DNA from: Lachnospiraceae bacterium
Lineage (GTDB): Bacteria; Bacillota; Clostridia; Lachnospirales; Lachnospiraceae
Assembly (NCBI GenBank): GCA_022845895.1
Contig: AP025573.1
Coordinates: forward strand, 716,501-780,500
DNA: 64,000 nt
Reading direction: 5' to 3'
Part shown: positions 62,091-64,000 of the stretch, one piece after another
Layout of the letters: each line of letters begins with the position of its first letter
How positions within the stretch are numbered: the stretch's first letter is position 1
The notes under the pieces: generated by a model
What the model was told of the DNA's origin: nothing
Seen by the model: only the letters and a program-made list of their open reading frames with translations
Database searches by the model: none
Program-made: the position numbers and the translations under genes

Positions 62091-63008
62091 ATGAAAAAAT
62101 ATGTAAGTATAGATATTGGCGGCACAGCCATCAAGTATGGGGTCATCGATGAAAGCGGCCATATACTCACGAAGCGGGAGAAGAAGACGGAGGCTTTTAA
62201 AGGCGGCCCTTCTATATTGGGCAAAGTGTCAGATATCGTAGGGGAATGTGTGAATCGGGAGGAAATAAGCGGCATATGCATATCTACTGCAGGAATGGTG
62301 GATACAAAGAAGGGAGAGATCTTCCATGCCGCCCCGCTCATTCCGGATTATGCGGGGACGCGGTTCAAAGCAGTTCTGGAAGAACGGTTCAAGATTCCAT
62401 GTGAAGTGGAGAACGATGTGAACTGCGCGGGCCTTGCAGAGTCCGTGTCCGGCGCTGCCATGGGCAGCAAGAGCACGCTGATGCTTACAATCGGGACCGG
62501 AATCGGGGGCTGTATCATATTGGACGGCGAAGTATATCGCGGCTTTAGCAACAGCGCCTGTGAAGTCGGGTACATGCACATGTGCGGCAGCGATTTCCAG
62601 ACGCTCGGCGCAGCCAGCATACTGACGAAGAAGGTGGCGGACAGAAAAGGGGAACCTGTAGAGCACTGGAACGGCTACCGCATATTCGAGTGTGCGGATA
62701 AGGGGGACGAAGTCTGTATCCGGGCCATCGACGAGATGACGGATGTCCTTGGCATGGGAATCGCCAATATCTGTTATGTGCTGAATCCCCAGACCGTAGT
62801 GCTCGGAGGAGGCATCATGGCGCAGGAGGAATATCTGAAAGTGAAGATAGAGGCTGCTGCTGACCGGTATCTCATCCCGAGTGTGGCGGGCCATACGACG
62901 ATATGCTTTGCGAAGCACAGAAACGAAGCAGGGATGCTTGGAGCTTTTTACCACTTCAGAAAGAAGCAGTCCGAAAAGGTACCGGAAGTGGGAAATCAGG
63001 TGAGATAA
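62091..63008 (+). CDS. nanK: ROK-family kinase, probably N-acetylmannosamine kinase
   Basis: Phosphorylates ManNAc to ManNAc-6-P. 305 residues. ATP motif DIGGTAIKYGVID (~6-18), catalytic Asp in VENDVNCAGLAE (~105), GTGIGGCIILDG and CEVGYMHM. The ROK zinc motif CxCGxxGCxE is missing; the position reads CGSDFQTLGAAS, as in some Firmicute members. Gene order between nanQ and the regulator supports the ManNAc role over glucokinase. Confidence 0.85.
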   Translation: MKKYVSIDIGGTAIKYGVIDESGHILTKREKKTEAFKGGPSILGKVSDIVGECVNREEISGICISTAGMVDTKKGEIFHAAPLIPDYAGTRFKAVLEERFKIPCEVENDVNCAGLAESVSGAAMGSKSTLMLTIGTGIGGCIILDGEVYRGFSNSACEVGYMHMCGSDFQTLGAASILTKKVADRKGEPVEHWNGYRIFECADKGDEVCIRAIDEMTDVLGMGIANICYVLNPQTVVLGGGIMAQEEYLKVKIEAAADRYLIPSVAGHTTICFAKHRNEAGMLGAFYHFRKKQSEKVPEVGNQVR

Positions 63009-63042
63009 GGTAGAGATAAGTTAGAGATAAGGCTGGTGGGTC

Positions 63043-63876
63043 ATGGAATATTATGTGAAGTCTGTAGTACCGTTGATTGAATCTAATTATGATAATTTTA
63101 CGACCGTGGAAAAGAACATTGCAGACTTCTTTATCCAGAACAGGAAGAAGATGGACTTTTCCGCCCGGGCGGTCGCCGAGCTGCTCTTCGTATCCGAGGC
63201 GTCCCTTTCCAGGTTCGCCAAGAAGTGCGGCTACCGGGGCTATCGAGAATTCGTCTATCAGTATGAAGAGACATTTGTAGAGAAGAAGGAATCGATTACC
63301 GGTAATACGAGGATGGTACTGAACGTGTACCAGGAGCTGCTGAATAAGACGTACAGCCTTGTGGATGAGGTACAGTTAGCCAGAATCAGCCGATACCTGA
63401 ACCGGGCAGCCAGGGTGTTCGTCTGTGGCATGGGGAGTTCCGGGCTTGCCGCGAGAGAGATGAAGCTCAGGTTTATGCGTATCGGCGTTGACATCGATTC
63501 CATACAGGACAGCGACCTGATGCGTATGCAGGCCGTATTTCAGAATGAGACCTGTCTCGTGTTCGGCATCAGCATAAGCGGTGAGAAGGAAGAAGTGCTG
63601 TACCTGCTCAAAGAGGCACACGAAAGAGGCGCGAAGACCGTGCTGGTGACGGCCAGGAACAATGAGGCGTTCGACAAGTTCTGTGACGAGGTGCTGCTGA
63701 TTCCTTCCCTCAAGCACCTGAACCACGGTAATGCCATCTCGCCTCAGTTTCCGATTCTCGTGATGCTGGACATCATCTATTCTTATTATCTGGAGCAGGA
63801 CAAGTACGAGAAAGAGACGCTGCATGACAATACGCTGCGGGCGCTGCAGCGGGAGAAGCCTGAGAAATATATATAA
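63043..63876 (+). CDS. RpiR-family transcriptional regulator
   Basis: 277 residues. N-terminal HTH (FTTVEKNIADFFIQN...VAELLFVSEASLSRFAKKCGYRGYREF) then a SIS sugar-phosphate domain (RVFVCGMGSSGLAAREMKLRFMRIG; FGISISGEKEEVLYLLKEAHERGAK). In related loci it responds to ManNAc-6-P or GlcNAc-6-P. Candidate site is the 12-bp palindrome at 58035-58046. Confidence 0.92.
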   Translation: MEYYVKSVVPLIESNYDNFTTVEKNIADFFIQNRKKMDFSARAVAELLFVSEASLSRFAKKCGYRGYREFVYQYEETFVEKKESITGNTRMVLNVYQELLNKTYSLVDEVQLARISRYLNRAARVFVCGMGSSGLAAREMKLRFMRIGVDIDSIQDSDLMRMQAVFQNETCLVFGISISGEKEEVLYLLKEAHERGAKTVLVTARNNEAFDKFCDEVLLIPSLKHLNHGNAISPQFPILVMLDIIYSYYLEQDKYEKETLHDNTLRALQREKPEKYI

Positions 63877-63911
63877 ATGATTTGAACATTCACATTGAGA
63901 GGAGAAACGGT

Positions 63912-64000
63912 ATGTTAATCAAGAATGTAAAAGTATTTACAGAAGAAAAGACATTTGAAGATGGTGAGATTGTTATCAGGGACGGCCTCATTTCCGAAGG
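63912..64000 (+). CDS. nagA: N-acetylglucosamine-6-phosphate deacetylase, N-terminal fragment (3' end outside window)
   Basis: Only the first 29 codons are present: MLIKNVKVFTEEKTFEDGEI then a VIRDGLISEG end, which is the start of NagA-type amidohydrolases. GAGAGGAGAAACGGT precedes the ATG. Together with nagB it would complete the route from sialic acid to fructose-6-phosphate. Confidence 0.7.
   Translation, partial: MLIKNVKVFTEEKTFEDGEIVIRDGLISE

Overview
The window is one contiguous piece of a chromosome from an anaerobic, low-to-medium GC Firmicute. The gene set points to Lachnospiraceae of the gut (Dorea, Clostridium scindens/hylemonae or Mediterraneibacter-like), but I cannot fix the genus. 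The signs are pyruvate phosphate dikinase, a membrane pyrophosphatase, a double-cubane reductase with its activase, a type I-C CRISPR remnant, ECF transport genes, strong AGGAGG ribosome sites, sigma-A promoters with 16-17 bp spacers, and a complete sialic-acid catabolic locus.

Layout. 1-5150: end of an M16C peptidase, era-yqzL-recO, glyQS and a pentapeptide-repeat gene. 5157-9024: threonine block, with sstT divergent from tdh-kbl. 9033-10024: a RAYT transposase framed by inverted palindromic repeats. 10067-17162: M18 aminopeptidase, NhaC-type antiporter, alanine dehydrogenase, ppdK. 17265-20742: two-component system and its ABC exporter. 20998-22977: broken defence island (transposase fragment, truncated and frameshifted cas1, cas2, six-repeat CRISPR array). 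23239-26570: phospholipid module (PAP2, flippase-like protein, pssA, psd). 26567-30327: TPP-riboswitch-controlled thiSFGH-tenI. 30383-31696: cysK and an ArsC/Spx-like gene with an in-frame UGA exactly at the catalytic Cys codon, a selenoprotein candidate. 31774-34710: DtxR-type regulator divergent from feoAB. 34916-45025: carD, a CMP-kinase-like gene, nudC, cyuA, AmmeMemoRadiSam genes (amrB-amrA fusion plus amrS), a metal transporter, yjbQ, a lipoprotein and uncharacterised genes. 45164-51369: cyclophilin, DMT transporter, ecfA1-ecfA2-ecfT-truA and a cysteine-desulfurase-family gene. 51534-56985: double-cubane reductase, Se/S-carrier-like protein, activase, hppA, methyltransferase. 57237-64000: sialic acid and GlcNAc utilisation (nagB divergent from nanE-nanA-nanT-nanQ-nanK-rpiR-nagA).

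Two themes cut across the window. First, families of REP-like palindromes (GGGACGTAAC..., AATTGGGGACGG..., GGGGTCTGRCCCC...) are scattered between genes. One family frames the RAYT gene, one copy appears to be translated as the start of truA, and others seem to supply promoter or terminator parts. Second, sulfur and possibly selenium chemistry recurs: cysK, the UGA-containing ArsC-like gene, cysteine desulfidase, a desulfurase-family protein and a Se/S-carrier-like protein next to the double-cubane reductase.

All calls come from reading sequence and recalled family motifs; no database search was run.
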